Assembly (NCBI GenBank): GCA_017435665.1
Contig: JAFSEP010000062.1
Coordinates: 1-37,561, forward strand
From: Clostridia bacterium
GTDB taxonomy: Bacteria; Bacillota; Clostridia; Oscillospirales; Acutalibacteraceae
DNA: 37,561 nt
Direction of reading: 5' to 3'
In this document: one piece after another, positions 1 through 10,960 of the stretch
How the letters are laid out: the number at the start of each line of letters is the position of its first letter
Position numbering within the stretch: the stretch's first letter is position 1
Position numbers and translations under genes: made by a program
The notes under the pieces: model-generated
Database searches by the model: none
What the model saw: the letters and a program-made list of their open reading frames with translations, nothing else
Told to the model about the DNA's origin: nothing

Positions 1-538
1 GGCGTCCCCTTTAGGGAAATCTCCCTGTTAGGGAGAATGTCACGAATGTGACAAGAGGGTTCCCGTTCGTGGAACGAAAGCTGTCGCTTTGCGACTGAAG
101 GGGCTAATTCTGCATTCTGCCCTCTGCACTCCGCATTCTGAAAAACCCCTTTCGTCTTCGGCTGTGCCGAAGCCACTTTCCCCTAAAGGGGACAGCTTGA
201 AAACATTTTTTCTGTGATTTTACTGAGTGAGATTTAGGCTCTCCTGAAAGGAGAGCTGTCACGAAGTGACTGAGAGGTGCCAAAGCGGCACGTTTCGTGC
301 CGTAAAAACCTTGGTTGAGACAGAAACTATCCCAACGCCTTCGGCGTTGTTTTGGCGACCTCTCCGTCTGCTCCCGTTGGTCGCATCCACCTCTCCTTTC
401 AGGCGAGGCATACAGCTCCCTCCCTGAGGACGCTGTCAGAATCGGATTACGATTCTGACTGAAGGGGCTAATTCTACCCTCTGCACTCTATTCACTCGCA
501 CGCCGAAAAAGGACGGGCAACGCCCGCCCTGTTATGTT
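1..538. repeat. Gene-free composite of palindromic intergenic repeats
   Basis: No convincing gene is visible here. The stretch is a patchwork of short palindromic elements. One unit (about 5-104) has an outer stem CCCCTT (6-11) / AAGGGG (98-103) enclosing four hairpins (20-36, 39-52, 59-75, 83-95). A second, inverted, lies at 146-191 and recurs at 37152-37197. A third is at 239-277, with an inverted relative at 357-411, and a fourth at about 414-469. Between them are runs such as CTGCATTCTGCCCTCTGCAC that recur near 11.5, 23.6 and 37.3 kb. The function is unknown. Confidence 0.8.
506..529 (-). terminator. Rho-independent terminator after the CapA-like gene
   Basis: On the minus strand, a stem GGGCGGGC / GCCCGTCC with a GTT loop is followed by five T residues. 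It lies about 10 bases past the stop codon of the CapA-like gene. Confidence 0.8.
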
Positions 539-1837
539 TTAATCTGTAACAGCTTCTGTGATTTCACCTGAAGCGTCTGTCATTTCTTTCGTAAGGTCAG
601 TTACCTTCAGCTCAAGATTTTCCTCACCTATAACCTCATTAAAATAGGTCTGAGCAAAGTCGAGATTAAAGCCGTAGATACCGTGGGCATCTGCAGTTTC
701 CTCATCAAGGTCGCTGAGGGGTACCGTTCTCACGTCTGTATAGTTTGACCCGTACATTGTTACAACGGGAATAATCTTTGCAGTTTTTACGGCTGTTTCA
801 CCGGTTTCGTTGTCTTTGACAAAAACGATATCGGCAATACCGCCAAGCATATTTTCCTTTGCAGTCTGCGCAGAAACAAGATTACCCAGAGAATATGCCA
901 CAAGTGCCTGAGAGCCGTCGGCCTTTTCTCTGAACTCAATAGGCTGAACAGAGTTTGTTCCGCTGCCGATAATAACATCTGCACCGAAGGAAACAAGATA
1001 ACCGACAACGTCCTGCTGAGTGGACGAGGGCTCCTTTGCCTCATTGCCGTCAAAATGCACCGATACCACAACAACGTCCGATATGCTTTCGGCCTTCTTG
1101 ATAAGGCTCTTCACACGGTTATATACCTCTGCCGTTGTCTTGCCCTCCTCGTTAAGAGAGATAACATAGGGAAGATTGTCCGAGGGTAAATCCTTGTTTA
1201 CATTTTCCGTAATTCCGAGGAAGCTGAACCTAATGCCGTTGACCACCCTGAGAGGTATGGTTTCCAGCATACTGTCTGACTGATAAAGTCCTACAAGGGT
1301 TGCGCCGTCCTTTTTGCTCCAATAGCTGATTGTGTCCTGTGCGCCGTCGCTGCCCTTATCGCCCACGTTTTTATTTGCGTGGTTGATAACGCTGAAGCCG
1401 AGACTGAACACGGCATCACCAACGGCTGTCGGCGAGCAGAATTGAGGGTAGGACGAGGGGGGAAGCTCCTTTGAAAGAATGGTCTGCTGGTTAATCATAG
1501 CAATATCGCTCTTCTTTATGATTTTTTTAATATCCTTATAAACGTAGGAAAAGTCATAGCCCTCGCCTTCGGCTCTTTCCTTTGCCTGATTGTATATGGC
1601 GCTGTGAATAATATTATCACCTGCACACATCAGTCGGGCTGTATAGGTTTTCGGAATTTCCGGCTCCGTAGAGGCAGGCTGACCGAGAGTGGAAAGATAG
1701 CCCTCTACGTTTTCCTTTATATCAGGTCTGAAGTGCCCCATAAGGGTATATGCACAGCAGGTTGAAACAATCACCGCCAGAATGCATACCAAGGCAACCA
1801 CAGACGAAAACTTATCTTTTTTATTTGCGTTTTTCAT
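539..1837 (-). CDS. CapA-family (poly-gamma-glutamate synthesis type) membrane-anchored protein, probably inactive
   Basis: This 432-residue protein has a short cytoplasmic N-terminus, one membrane segment at about residues 13-33, and an extracellular domain resembling the CapA/PgsA metallophosphatase-like fold. The first block (AGDNIIH, 72-78) and VHFDGNE (260-266) are recognisable. Several ligand motifs usual for the family are altered: the Asn-Leu-Glu block reads NQQT (116-119), the NNH block reads NHANKN (152-157), and the GHHPH block reads GSGTNS (291-296). I infer a structural or binding role rather than catalysis. The start is supported by GAGGA upstream. It lies 18 bases downstream of glyQS and is probably cotranscribed with it. 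The family assignment is good; the loss of activity is inferred from motifs only. Confidence 0.75.
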   Translation of the reverse strand: MKNANKKDKFSSVVALVCILAVIVSTCCAYTLMGHFRPDIKENVEGYLSTLGQPASTEPEIPKTYTARLMCAGDNIIHSAIYNQAKERAEGEGYDFSYVYKDIKKIIKKSDIAMINQQTILSKELPPSSYPQFCSPTAVGDAVFSLGFSVINHANKNVGDKGSDGAQDTISYWSKKDGATLVGLYQSDSMLETIPLRVVNGIRFSFLGITENVNKDLPSDNLPYVISLNEEGKTTAEVYNRVKSLIKKAESISDVVVVSVHFDGNEAKEPSSTQQDVVGYLVSFGADVIIGSGTNSVQPIEFREKADGSQALVAYSLGNLVSAQTAKENMLGGIADIVFVKDNETGETAVKTAKIIPVVTMYGSNYTDVRTVPLSDLDEETADAHGIYGFNLDFAQTYFNEVIGEENLELKVTDLTKEMTDASGEITEAVTD

Positions 1838-1855
1838 TTCAAATTCCTCAGTTTA

Positions 1856-3256
1856 TCAGAAAGCAATCTTTTCTTCGATATACTTAACAAGCTCGCTTAC
1901 GGGTATGCGTACCTGCTCCATGGAATCTCTTTCTCTTACTGTTACGCAGTTGTCTGCGGGAGTGTTTTCGTCACCTACTGTCTCGAAGTCAACGGTTACA
2001 CAGTAGGGTGTACCGATTTCGTCCTGACGGCGGTATCTCTTACCGATTGAGCCTGCATCATCAAAGTCAGTCATAAAGTGCTTTGAAAGCTCGGCATAAA
2101 TTTCCTCTGCCTTACCGTTAAGCTTCTTTGAAAGGGGAAGAACTGCAACCTTGAAGGGAGCAAGAGCAGGGTGGAAGTGAAGAACAACTCTTGTATCGTT
2201 CTTTGCTTCGTCAACAACCTCCTCGTCGTATGCTTCAGTCATAATTGCAAGGAAGAGTCTTTCCACACCGAGAGAGGGCTCAATAACATAAGGAATGTAT
2301 CTTTCATTTGTTGCGGGATCAAAATAATCAAGGCTCTTGCCCGATGTGTTGATATGCTGAGTAAGGTCATAGTCTGTTCTGTCAGCAATACCCCAAAGCT
2401 CGCCCCAGCCGAAGGGGAAGAGGTATTCAAAGTCTGTTGTGGCCTTTGAATAGAAGCAAAGCTCCTGAGCATCGTGGTCACGGAGTCTGAGGTTTTCCTT
2501 CTTCATGCCCAGAGAATAGAGCCAGTCACGGCAATAGCTTCTCCAGTAATCGAACCATTCAAGGTCTGTGCCGGGCTTGCAGAAGAATTCAAGCTCCATC
2601 TGTTCAAATTCACGAACACGGAAAATGAAGTTACCCGGTGTGATTTCGTTACGGAAGGATTTACCGATCTGGCCTACGCCGAAGGGAATCTTCTTTCTTG
2701 TGGTTCTCTGAATATTTGCGAAGTTTACAAAAATACCCTGAGCTGTTTCGGGACGGAGATAAAGCTCATTCTTGCTGTCCTCGGTAACACCCTGGAATGT
2801 TTTGAACATAAGGTTGAACTGTCTGATATCGGTGAAATTATGCTTGCCGCAAGAGGGACAGGCAATTTCCTTCTCCTTGATATAGTTCATCATTTCCTCA
2901 TTTGACCAGCCGGCTACGTTTGTACCGTCAAAGTCTTCGATGAGATTGTCGGCTCTGTGTCTTGTCTTGCACTCTCTGCAGTCCATAAGGGGGTCAGAGA
3001 AGCCGCCCAGATGACCTGAAGCCACCCATGTCTGGGGATTCATAAGAATAGCGCTGTCAAGACCAACGTTATAGGGGTTTTCCTGAACGAACTTTTTGAG
3101 CCAAGCCTTTTTAATGTTATTCTTGAGCTCTACGCCGAGAGGGCCGTAGTCCCATGTATTTGCAAGGCCGCCGTAAATTTCACTGCCTGCGTAAACGAAG
3201 CCTCTGCCCTTGCAGAGAGCAACAAGCTTTTCCATTGACTTATCTGTGTTAAGCAT
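1856..3256 (-). CDS. glyQS: Glycyl-tRNA synthetase, single-chain class II type
   Basis: The enzyme charges tRNA-Gly with glycine using ATP in the cytoplasm. The 466-residue length fits the eukaryal/archaeal-like alpha2 form found in many Firmicutes. Class II motif 2 ([11 protein letters not shown], about 198-208) and motif 3 ([13 protein letters not shown]) are visible, along with a cysteine-pair insertion (CREC near 93-96 and CPSC near 133-136) and a C-terminal anticodon-binding domain from about residue 360. The start is chosen because AAAGGAT precedes the ATG. A strong promoter lies about 50 bases upstream, leaving too little leader for a T-box, unlike many Firmicutes aminoacyl-tRNA synthetase genes. 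The CapA-like gene follows in the same direction. Confidence 0.95.
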   Translation of the reverse strand: MLNTDKSMEKLVALCKGRGFVYAGSEIYGGLANTWDYGPLGVELKNNIKKAWLKKFVQENPYNVGLDSAILMNPQTWVASGHLGGFSDPLMDCRECKTRHRADNLIEDFDGTNVAGWSNEEMMNYIKEKEIACPSCGKHNFTDIRQFNLMFKTFQGVTEDSKNELYLRPETAQGIFVNFANIQRTTRKKIPFGVGQIGKSFRNEITPGNFIFRVREFEQMELEFFCKPGTDLEWFDYWRSYCRDWLYSLGMKKENLRLRDHDAQELCFYSKATTDFEYLFPFGWGELWGIADRTDYDLTQHINTSGKSLDYFDPATNERYIPYVIEPSLGVERLFLAIMTEAYDEEVVDEAKNDTRVVLHFHPALAPFKVAVLPLSKKLNGKAEEIYAELSKHFMTDFDDAGSIGKRYRRQDEIGTPYCVTVDFETVGDENTPADNCVTVRERDSMEQVRIPVSELVKYIEEKIAF

Positions 3257-3305
3257 AATTATCTATCCTTTCTCAGAGCAATATTTTCCTATTATATATC
3301 ATAAT

Positions 3306-3334
3306 ATTATAAGTAAAAAGGGGGAAAAAGTCAA
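3306..3334 (-). promoter_or_regulatory. Sigma-A promoter of glyQS
   Basis: On the minus strand, TTGACT, a 17-base spacer and TATAAT are followed by a leader of about 45 bases to the glyQS start. This is a near-consensus vegetative promoter. Confidence 0.85.
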
Positions 3335-3355
3335 TATTATTTTCTTAACATGGGA

Positions 3356-3391
3356 AAATCCCTGCTATGCCTATTGACAAAGCAGGGATTT
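3356..3391 (-). terminator. Hairpin terminator of the leftward peptide mRNA
   Basis: An 11-bp perfect stem (AAATCCCTGCT / AGCAGGGATTT) is followed on the minus strand by TTTTCCC. It would end the leftward transcript of the 27-residue peptide gene before the glyQS promoter. Its loop contains the -35 box of the rightward antisense promoter. Confidence 0.65.
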
Positions 3392-3402
3392 ATAAATATA
3401 AT
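3374..3402 (+). promoter_or_regulatory. Consensus promoter of a rightward small RNA
   Basis: TTGACA (3374-3379), exactly 17 bases, and TATAAT (3397-3402): a perfect sigma-A consensus. It points right, toward the 3' end of the leftward peptide gene, and has no open reading frame downstream. Confidence 0.85.
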
Positions 3403-3408
3403 GTAATT

Positions 3409-3497
3409 GAAAGGTAACCGTAAAAAGCGGTTAGCCTAACGGAAATTTATAATCATTAAACAACCGTCACTTTGCCGAGTGGCGGTTGTTGCTTTTT
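3409..3497 (+). ncRNA. Candidate antisense RNA (antitoxin RNA) to the 27-residue peptide gene
   Basis: The predicted transcript is about 89 nt. It begins about 7 bases after a perfect TATAAT. It contains a first hairpin (TAACCG / CGGTTA, about 3414-3435) and ends in a strong terminator hairpin (3459-3491) followed by GCTTTTT. The terminator overlaps the last codons of the oppositely transcribed peptide gene (3467-3550), so the two RNAs share about 30 complementary bases at the 3' end of the coding region. I see no coding potential. The arrangement resembles convergent type I toxin-antitoxin loci such as txpA/RatA or par of pAD1. This is an inference from sequence only. Confidence 0.65.
3459..3497 (+). 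terminator. Terminator of the antisense RNA, overlapping the peptide stop codon
   Basis: The stem AACAACCGTCACT / AGTGGCGGTTGTT has one G-U pair when read rightward and is followed by GCTTTTT. Read leftward, one pair is a C-A mismatch and the T tract is poor, so it should work mainly for the rightward RNA. Confidence 0.75.
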
Positions 3498-3550
3498 ATC
3501 CTAATCGTTACAGTATAACTGAATATATGTAATGTTATGATAATCGGCAT
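3467..3550 (-). CDS. 27-residue hydrophobic/basic peptide, candidate type I toxin
   Basis: This tiny gene starts MPIIITLHIF and ends NNRHSAK: a hydrophobic, beta-prone N-terminal two-thirds and a basic tail. I do not recognise a named family. It is supported by a perfect promoter (TTGACA-17-TATAAT at 3611-3639), a strong ribosome-binding site (AAGGGGGTG, 6 bases before the ATG) and a dedicated terminator. The Shine-Dalgarno is sequestered in a hairpin (GGGGGTG pairs with CACTCTC, 3556-3574), a common feature of type I toxin mRNAs. A convergent RNA with its own perfect promoter ends across the last codons. The likely role is a membrane-active or otherwise toxic peptide kept silent by antisense RNA. 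A free-standing small peptide of another role is the alternative. Confidence 0.65.
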   Translation of the reverse strand: MPIIITLHIFSYTVTIRIKSNNRHSAK

Positions 3551-3555
3551 ATTAA

Positions 3556-3574
3556 CACCCCCTTTCGGAGAGTG
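3556..3574 (-). promoter_or_regulatory. Hairpin sequestering the ribosome-binding site of the 27-residue peptide
   Basis: In the leftward mRNA, CACTCTC pairs with GGGGGTG across a CGAAA loop. This includes two G-U pairs and buries the Shine-Dalgarno six bases ahead of the start codon. Confidence 0.55.
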
Positions 3575-3610
3575 TACCAACCGCCTTAAACGCCTTCAAT
3601 TACAGCAGTT

Positions 3611-3639
3611 ATTATACTCCGACTGTAAAATTTTGTCAA
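3611..3639 (-). promoter_or_regulatory. Consensus promoter of the 27-residue peptide gene
   Basis: The minus strand has TTGACA, 17 bases, TATAAT: a perfect sigma-A consensus. The predicted start is near 3604, giving a leader of about 54 bases and an mRNA of about 250 nt if it ends at the hairpin at 3356-3391. Confidence 0.85.
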
Positions 3640-3667
3640 ATATACTTGTTTGTCTGAAATAAGCATG

Positions 3668-3691
3668 AAAAGGACGGAAACCCGTCCTTTT
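3668..3691 (-). terminator. Terminator after the LytR-CpsA-Psr gene
   Basis: The stem AAAAGGACGG / CCGTCCTTTT has a short loop, starts about 8 bases past the stop codon and ends in a T run on the minus strand. Confidence 0.8.
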
Positions 3692-3698
3692 CTTTATC

Positions 3699-5129
3699 TC
3701 AATACAAATTAAATATCTTCACTCTGTTCTCATCCAGAACAATATTTGTTGTTCCGTAGATTGCCTCCTGAACTCTCTTTGCCACAACGGGATAATCCAT
3801 AATTACAAGGCTTGTTCCCTTGATTGTGGGTGTTTTAAAGATTTCCGGGTCTGCAATACTGAGATTATTGATTTCATAATTCAGCCAGCCTCCCGCAAGA
3901 GCTCTTGTGGCATAGTTAAGAATTTCATTCTTTTTCAGGTCTGTTCTGACGTATTTGAACACCTTGTTAAGGGCATTTTTCAGCTGATTGAAGGAAGCAC
4001 CCTTACAGCTGTCTATAAATGCTGTGATAACCTGACGCTGTCTTCTTGTTCGGCTTACGTCACCGTCGGCATCGCTGTGTCTCTGTCTTGCAAAGTAAAG
4101 CGCCTGCTGACCGTTGAGAAGCACATTTTCGCCCACAGGACAGTCAATATTCCACTCACGCTTCATATTTCTGGCTTCATGCGCCTTAACGTCAACCCTT
4201 ACACCGCCTACGGCATCAACAAGCTGCTCAAAGGAGGAGAAGTCAACGGTTACATAGTGGTCAATTTCCAGCTTGAAGACCTTTTCAATGGTTTCAACCG
4301 TACATTCCGCACCGCCGTAAAAATATGAGCCGTTCATCTTTGAATAGTATTCCTTACCGTTGGGTGCCATAAAGTATACCCAGCTGTCACGGAAGAAGGA
4401 AACCATTGTTATCTGCTCAGTTTTTCTGTTAAGGGAAACCAGCATCATCGTATCGCTTCGTCCGCCCTTTTTCAGACCCTTCTTTTCATCAAGACCTATA
4501 AGAAGAACGTTGATAACATTCTTTGATGACATTTTTTCGCCTGTGTTATACCACTGATAAACATAGTCATTCAGGGAGCTTGCGGAGCCTACTGCGGAAT
4601 AAAGGTCATAATCCTCCTCGTCATAAACCTGTTCAATGATTTCTTCGGCTGCAGGGGGAGTATCATCCTCTGCCTGCACCTTATCAAGGGTTGCATTGAC
4701 GAAGCCGTATACCGTGCCCAAAACTATAAGCACAGCAGTCACAAAGCCGTAAGCCAGCTTTGCACGTCTCCTTTTGTTTTTCCAAAGGCTTTTCACAAAG
4801 CCGTAGTTCTCTTCTTCCTCCGTGCTTTGCCCTTCCTCATCATCCTCATCATTTATCACGGGCTCAGCATTTTCGTCAACTATAAATTCTTCCTGAGAAA
4901 ATGAAGATATATCTTCAAACTCCATAGCAGCAGCTTCACCCAAAAGCTGCTCAAAATAGTCGCCTACCGCATCGTTGTCACGGAAAAGCTCTTCCTCTGT
5001 TATTTCAACGGCTTCTTCAACAAATGTCAATTCTTCCGTATCCTCTGTTATTCTGTTAATCGGATTTTCTTTGTTAAATTCTTCGTTCGTGATAACATCC
5101 TGAGTATTATCGTTTTCGATAATTTTCAA
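3699..5129 (-). CDS. LytR-CpsA-Psr family cell-wall glycopolymer ligase
   Basis: LCP proteins transfer undecaprenyl-linked anionic glycopolymers such as teichoic acids onto peptidoglycan outside the membrane. This 476-residue protein has a long acidic cytoplasmic N-terminus (about 1-115), a basic stretch KNKRRRAK, one membrane segment (about 124-146), then the LCP domain from about residue 205. Expected motifs are seen: GLDEKK..GRSDTMML near the start, FFRDSWV, and the arginine-rich ARQRHSDADGDVSRTRRQR segment. The start codon is TTG, supported by AAAGGATG upstream. The gene lies downstream of gyrA, separated by a repeat-filled gap, and ends in its own terminator. Confidence 0.9.
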   Translation of the reverse strand: MKIIENDNTQDVITNEEFNKENPINRITEDTEELTFVEEAVEITEEELFRDNDAVGDYFEQLLGEAAAMEFEDISSFSQEEFIVDENAEPVINDEDDEEGQSTEEEENYGFVKSLWKNKRRRAKLAYGFVTAVLIVLGTVYGFVNATLDKVQAEDDTPPAAEEIIEQVYDEEDYDLYSAVGSASSLNDYVYQWYNTGEKMSSKNVINVLLIGLDEKKGLKKGGRSDTMMLVSLNRKTEQITMVSFFRDSWVYFMAPNGKEYYSKMNGSYFYGGAECTVETIEKVFKLEIDHYVTVDFSSFEQLVDAVGGVRVDVKAHEARNMKREWNIDCPVGENVLLNGQQALYFARQRHSDADGDVSRTRRQRQVITAFIDSCKGASFNQLKNALNKVFKYVRTDLKKNEILNYATRALAGGWLNYEINNLSIADPEIFKTPTIKGTSLVIMDYPVVAKRVQEAIYGTTNIVLDENRVKIFNLY

Positions 5130-5285
5130 TTTTTCTCACATCCTTTTTCAAATGGAAAATTGAAAATGGAAAATGGAAAATTATCCTCTTTCCTTTTCAA
5201 TTCTTCTTCCGTCGGTTTACCTGCGGAGCTTCGCCGCACACCGCCCACTACTGCGGGCGGTCCGTACCCGAACTTACATTACAAA
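5130..5285. repeat. Repeat-filled gap with GC-rich hairpins
   Basis: No gene is visible. The stretch holds tandem GGAAAATTGAAAAT-like words (5153-5182), also present near 23565-23590. It also holds two adjacent GC-rich hairpins (about 5223-5261), GCGGAGCTTCGCCGC and CCGCCC..GGGCGG, which recur at 30431-30467 and in diverged form near 23770-23805. Confidence 0.7.
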
Positions 5286-7781
5286 TTATTCTTCCGTTAC
5301 TTCCTGTGCTACTGTTTCTTCAGAAGCATCTTCAGCTTCCTCTTCCTTTTCAACAGCAACAACGGAAACTATCTTTTCGTTTTCGTTGACCTTCATAACA
5401 CGGACACCCTTTGCACCTCTTGCAACAGTGTTGATCTGAGATGCGGGAATACGGATGATTATACCGTCAGATGAAATAATAATAAGGTCGCTGTTTTCGT
5501 CAACTGCATTGACAGATGCCACAAGACCGTATTTTTCTGTCTTATAGTTTGTAACACCCTTACCTGCTCTTGACTGAACTCTGTAATCGTCACATTCGCT
5601 GAGTCTGCCGTAGCCGGTTTCCGTAACGGTGAGTATCTTCTTGCCCTCCTGAGCAACAACCATACCTACAACCTCGTCGCCCTCACGCAGAGTGATGGCC
5701 TTTACGCCTCTCGCTGTTCTGCCAAGCTCTCTTGCATCTGTTTCCTTGAAGCGTATGCTCATACCGTTTCTTGTGGCAACGATGATATCGCTGTCACCCT
5801 TTGTAAGCCATACCCATGCAAGCTCGTCGTCATCGTCAAGGTTAATTGCAATAACGCCGGTCTTTCTCAGGTGGTTGTATGCGTCAAGGCTTGTACGCTT
5901 GATGATACCCTTACGGGTAACCATAACCACATACTGACCCTCATCATAGTTCTCAATTCTTATCATTGCGCTGACCTTTTCATCAGCCTCAATGGGTAAG
6001 AGGTTGACTATGTTCATACCCTTGCTTGTTCTGCTGCCCTCGGGAATTTCATAGCCCTTGAGACGGTAGGTCTTGCCCTTTGTGGTAAAGAACATAATAT
6101 AATCGTGGGTTCCGCAGGTGAACATTGTTGTGGCAACGTCCTCCTCACGTCGTGTCATACCCTTGATACCTCTGCCGCCTCTGTTCTGAATTGAATAGGT
6201 ATCAACTGTCTGACGCTTGATGTAACCCATATTTGTATAGGTGAATACGCAGTTTTCTTCGGGAATAAGGTCCTCAATATCAACCTCACCGCTGACATTG
6301 ACGATTTCCGTAAGTCTGTCGTCACCGAATTTGTCACCGATTTTTCTTGCTTCTTCCTTAACGATTTCAAGAACTCTTGTCTCACTTGCAAGAATATCCA
6401 TAAAGTCAGCAATCTTTATTTTAAGTTCGGCAAGCTCGGCCTCAATCTTTTCTCTTTCAAGACCTGTCAGCTGACCTAAGCGCATCTGAACAATAGCCTG
6501 AGCCTGAACCTCGTCAAGACCGAAGCGTTCAATAAGAGCAGCCTTACCTGAAGCCTGATCCTTTGATGCACGGAGAATTTTTATAACCTCATCAATGAAG
6601 TCAAGAGCTATCTTGAGACCTTCAAGAATATGGGCTCTCTCCTGAGCTTTGCGTAAATCATATCTTGTTCTTCTTGTGACAACCTCCTGCTGGAAGCTGA
6701 TGTAATTTGTAAGAATATCCTTCAGAGGCAGTATTCTCGGCACACCGTCAACAAGGGCAAGGAGAATAATACCGTAGGTAATCTGAAGCTGTGTCTGTGC
6801 GAAAAGCTGGTTGAGAAGCACCTGAGGGTTAGCATCACGCTTCAGGTCAATAACAAGGTGCATACCGTTTCTGTCTGAATAGTCGTTGATATCTGAGATA
6901 CCCTCAACTCTCTTGTCCTTGACAAGGTCAGCCATGCTTTCGATAAGTCTCTTCTTATTTACCTGATAGGGAAGCTCGGAAACCACAATCTGATATCTTC
7001 CGTTTTTGCTTTCAACGATTTCAGTTTTTGCTCTGAGGGTAATTTTACCTCTGCCCGTTGCATATGCGGCACGCAGACCTGCTCTGCCCATAATGATACC
7101 GCCCGTGGGGAAGTCGGGGCCCTTGATATGCTCCATAATTTCCTCAAGAGAAGCCTCGGGATTATCAATAACGTAGCACATACCGTCGATTGTCTCACGC
7201 ATATTGTGAGGAGGTATGTTTGTAGCCATACCGACAGCAATACCCGTTGAGCCGTTTACAAGGATGTTGGGAAATCTTGAAGGAAGAACCGTGGGCTCCT
7301 TGAGACGGTCATCGTAGTTGGGCATAAAGTCAACTGTTTCCTTATCGATATCCGTCAGCATTTCAAGAGAAACCTTGCTCATTCGGCTTTCTGTGTAACG
7401 GTATGCAGCAGGGGGGTCACCGTCAACGGAACCGAAGTTACCGTGACCGTCAACAAGCATATATCTTGTTGAGAAGTCCTGTGCAAGTCTTACCATAGCA
7501 TCATAAACGGAGGCGTCACCGTGGGGATGGTAGCGTCCGAGAACCGCACCGACGGTATCGGCGCACTTACGGTATGCCTTATCGGGATAAAGACTGTTTT
7601 CATACATAGTGTATAAAATTCTTCTGTGAACAGGCTTCATACCGTCTCTTACATCGGGGAGTGCACGTGAGGTTATAACCGACATAGAGTAATCAAGGAA
7701 TGACTTTTTCATTTCCTTGTTAAGGTCAACGTTTATGATTTTCTGGTTTTCGTATGGGTTTGTAATGTTATTGTTATCCAT
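5286..7781 (-). CDS. gyrA: DNA gyrase subunit A
   Basis: GyrA carries the breakage-reunion activity of DNA gyrase, which introduces negative supercoils with GyrB. At 831 residues it has normal length. The catalytic tyrosine lies in [10 protein letters not shown] (Tyr129). The quinolone-determining region reads [10 protein letters not shown], so the position equivalent to E. coli Ser83 is alanine and Asp87 is retained. The GyrA box QNRGGRG is present ahead of the C-terminal beta-pinwheel, and the tail is acidic. AGGTGATG precedes the ATG. It follows two YcxB-like genes that separate it from gyrB. Confidence 0.98.
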   Translation of the reverse strand: MDNNNITNPYENQKIINVDLNKEMKKSFLDYSMSVITSRALPDVRDGMKPVHRRILYTMYENSLYPDKAYRKCADTVGAVLGRYHPHGDASVYDAMVRLAQDFSTRYMLVDGHGNFGSVDGDPPAAYRYTESRMSKVSLEMLTDIDKETVDFMPNYDDRLKEPTVLPSRFPNILVNGSTGIAVGMATNIPPHNMRETIDGMCYVIDNPEASLEEIMEHIKGPDFPTGGIIMGRAGLRAAYATGRGKITLRAKTEIVESKNGRYQIVVSELPYQVNKKRLIESMADLVKDKRVEGISDINDYSDRNGMHLVIDLKRDANPQVLLNQLFAQTQLQITYGIILLALVDGVPRILPLKDILTNYISFQQEVVTRRTRYDLRKAQERAHILEGLKIALDFIDEVIKILRASKDQASGKAALIERFGLDEVQAQAIVQMRLGQLTGLEREKIEAELAELKIKIADFMDILASETRVLEIVKEEARKIGDKFGDDRLTEIVNVSGEVDIEDLIPEENCVFTYTNMGYIKRQTVDTYSIQNRGGRGIKGMTRREEDVATTMFTCGTHDYIMFFTTKGKTYRLKGYEIPEGSRTSKGMNIVNLLPIEADEKVSAMIRIENYDEGQYVVMVTRKGIIKRTSLDAYNHLRKTGVIAINLDDDDELAWVWLTKGDSDIIVATRNGMSIRFKETDARELGRTARGVKAITLREGDEVVGMVVAQEGKKILTVTETGYGRLSECDDYRVQSRAGKGVTNYKTEKYGLVASVNAVDENSDLIIISSDGIIIRIPASQINTVARGAKGVRVMKVNENEKIVSVVAVEKEEEAEDASEETVAQEVTEE

Positions 7782-7795
7782 ATCATCACCTGATT

Positions 7796-8317
7796 TTATA
7801 CTTTCTTAAAGTTATACTTGAATAAATGTCCGATAAGATTTTTTATTTTCTGATTATCTTCTTCTGCAAGGGATCTTTTGGGAAGCTGAACAATGTCGTT
7901 TGACGAGATGAAGAAAATATACATATTCTCCGATTCAAAGACCATTTTCACAGCCTCGAAAGGATAGTGGATTTCCTCACTGCTCTTTCTGTTTTCGTCA
8001 GCGCAGATGATTTTTTCAACGTGGTCCCGGAAAAATCTCAGCTCCACACCCAGCTTTCCGATGTTTGTTTCGTCATAGCTTTTTCCCGTATGCCTTTTCA
8101 TCAGGAAAAGAGAAACACCGGGAAAAGCAAGAGCTATAAGTCCGAAAAGGAAAACCGAATATATCTCTCCCGATATCATACAGGTCAGGAGAATACCGAA
8201 AACGGAAATAATGCATATTGATATAAATCTCTTTTTCCTTGCTTCTTTGGTTATTGAAAGAATTGTCTCAACAGCCTCCTCTTTTCTGAGACTGTAATTT
8301 ACTTTGATTTCAGGCAT
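7796..8317 (-). CDS. YcxB-like membrane protein (second of a pair)
   Basis: This 173-residue protein starts at the ATG overlapping the upstream stop (ATGCCTGA, 8-base overlap) with GAAGGTG upstream, indicating translational coupling. It has two adjacent membrane segments at about residues 30-75 and a soluble C-terminal region. That region contains FFRDHVEKI, a tyrosine-containing [12 protein letters not shown] segment and QLPKRSL, matching the general YcxB-like pattern (short two-helix N-terminus, then a beta-rich domain ending near a Pro-Lys motif). It is probably a paralogue of the gene before it. Function is unknown. The location between gyrB and gyrA is unusual, because those genes are adjacent in B. 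subtilis. Confidence 0.6.
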   Translation of the reverse strand: MPEIKVNYSLRKEEAVETILSITKEARKKRFISICIISVFGILLTCMISGEIYSVFLFGLIALAFPGVSLFLMKRHTGKSYDETNIGKLGVELRFFRDHVEKIICADENRKSSEEIHYPFEAVKMVFESENMYIFFISSNDIVQLPKRSLAEEDNQKIKNLIGHLFKYNFKKV

Positions 8318-8909
8318 TGGCTGCACCTTCCATTTCATAAATGAAGCTTTCACCGAACTTTTCTCTGAGAAGCCTGTCAACACCGAACAGCGCATCTGCA
8401 TCCTGACCGTCCTTGGGAATACTGAAAAACATTCCGCTGTTATTGCATACAAAGGTGAAGCATATGCTGTCGCTGACAACGTAATCTATTTCATCATAAT
8501 ATTCCGTATAGCTTTTATAGGGGCTTGTGTAAACGAGTCTGTCCTCGAAAAACTCAATGTTTTTGGGTGTTTTCTGGTCAAAGCCTGTTCTGACAATGTT
8601 AATACCGATTATTTGCGATTGCCTTTCTCTCTTTTTTGCATTCATATAGCCGAAGCCGAGGAAAAGCAGAACAGAAATCAGCATAATTACTGCAGGAATA
8701 ACTATTTTTTCAGTCTGTGTAAACTCATAGCCTTCGGCAAGAAACACATTCAGCACAGAGGATACCGTACCGAAAAGTATACCGCCGAGAATGAATATGA
8801 TATAGTTTCTTCTGATTTCCGATTTTTTCAAAGCACCCTCACGTCTGTCATATATCCCGAAGGAATGGGACATCGATTCCTCTGTGGGGTAATAAGCTAA
8901 TTTATACAT
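8310..8909 (-). CDS. YcxB-like membrane protein (first of a pair)
   Basis: This 199-residue protein has two membrane segments (about 35-60 and 68-90) and a C-terminal region with FFEDRLVY, a YDEIDYVV segment and FSIPKDG, the arrangement seen in YcxB-like proteins. Function is unknown. It starts 23 bases after gyrB, with GAGGAGAAAA upstream of the ATG, and overlaps the next gene by 8 bases. The pair therefore sits in the gyrB-gyrA transcription unit and may be expressed with gyrase. The family call is from motif spacing and is moderate. Confidence 0.6.
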   Translation of the reverse strand: MYKLAYYPTEESMSHSFGIYDRREGALKKSEIRRNYIIFILGGILFGTVSSVLNVFLAEGYEFTQTEKIVIPAVIMLISVLLFLGFGYMNAKKRERQSQIIGINIVRTGFDQKTPKNIEFFEDRLVYTSPYKSYTEYYDEIDYVVSDSICFTFVCNNSGMFFSIPKDGQDADALFGVDRLLREKFGESFIYEMEGAANA

Positions 8910-8932
8910 TTTTTCTCCTCTTTAAATTATTC

Positions 8933-10960
<2,028 letters not shown>

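Noticed and set aside
3257-3700. T-box riboswitch ahead of glyQS
   Set aside because: The glyQS promoter leaves only about 45 bases of leader, and the hairpins further upstream belong to the convergent peptide/antisense locus. No T-box sequence is seen.
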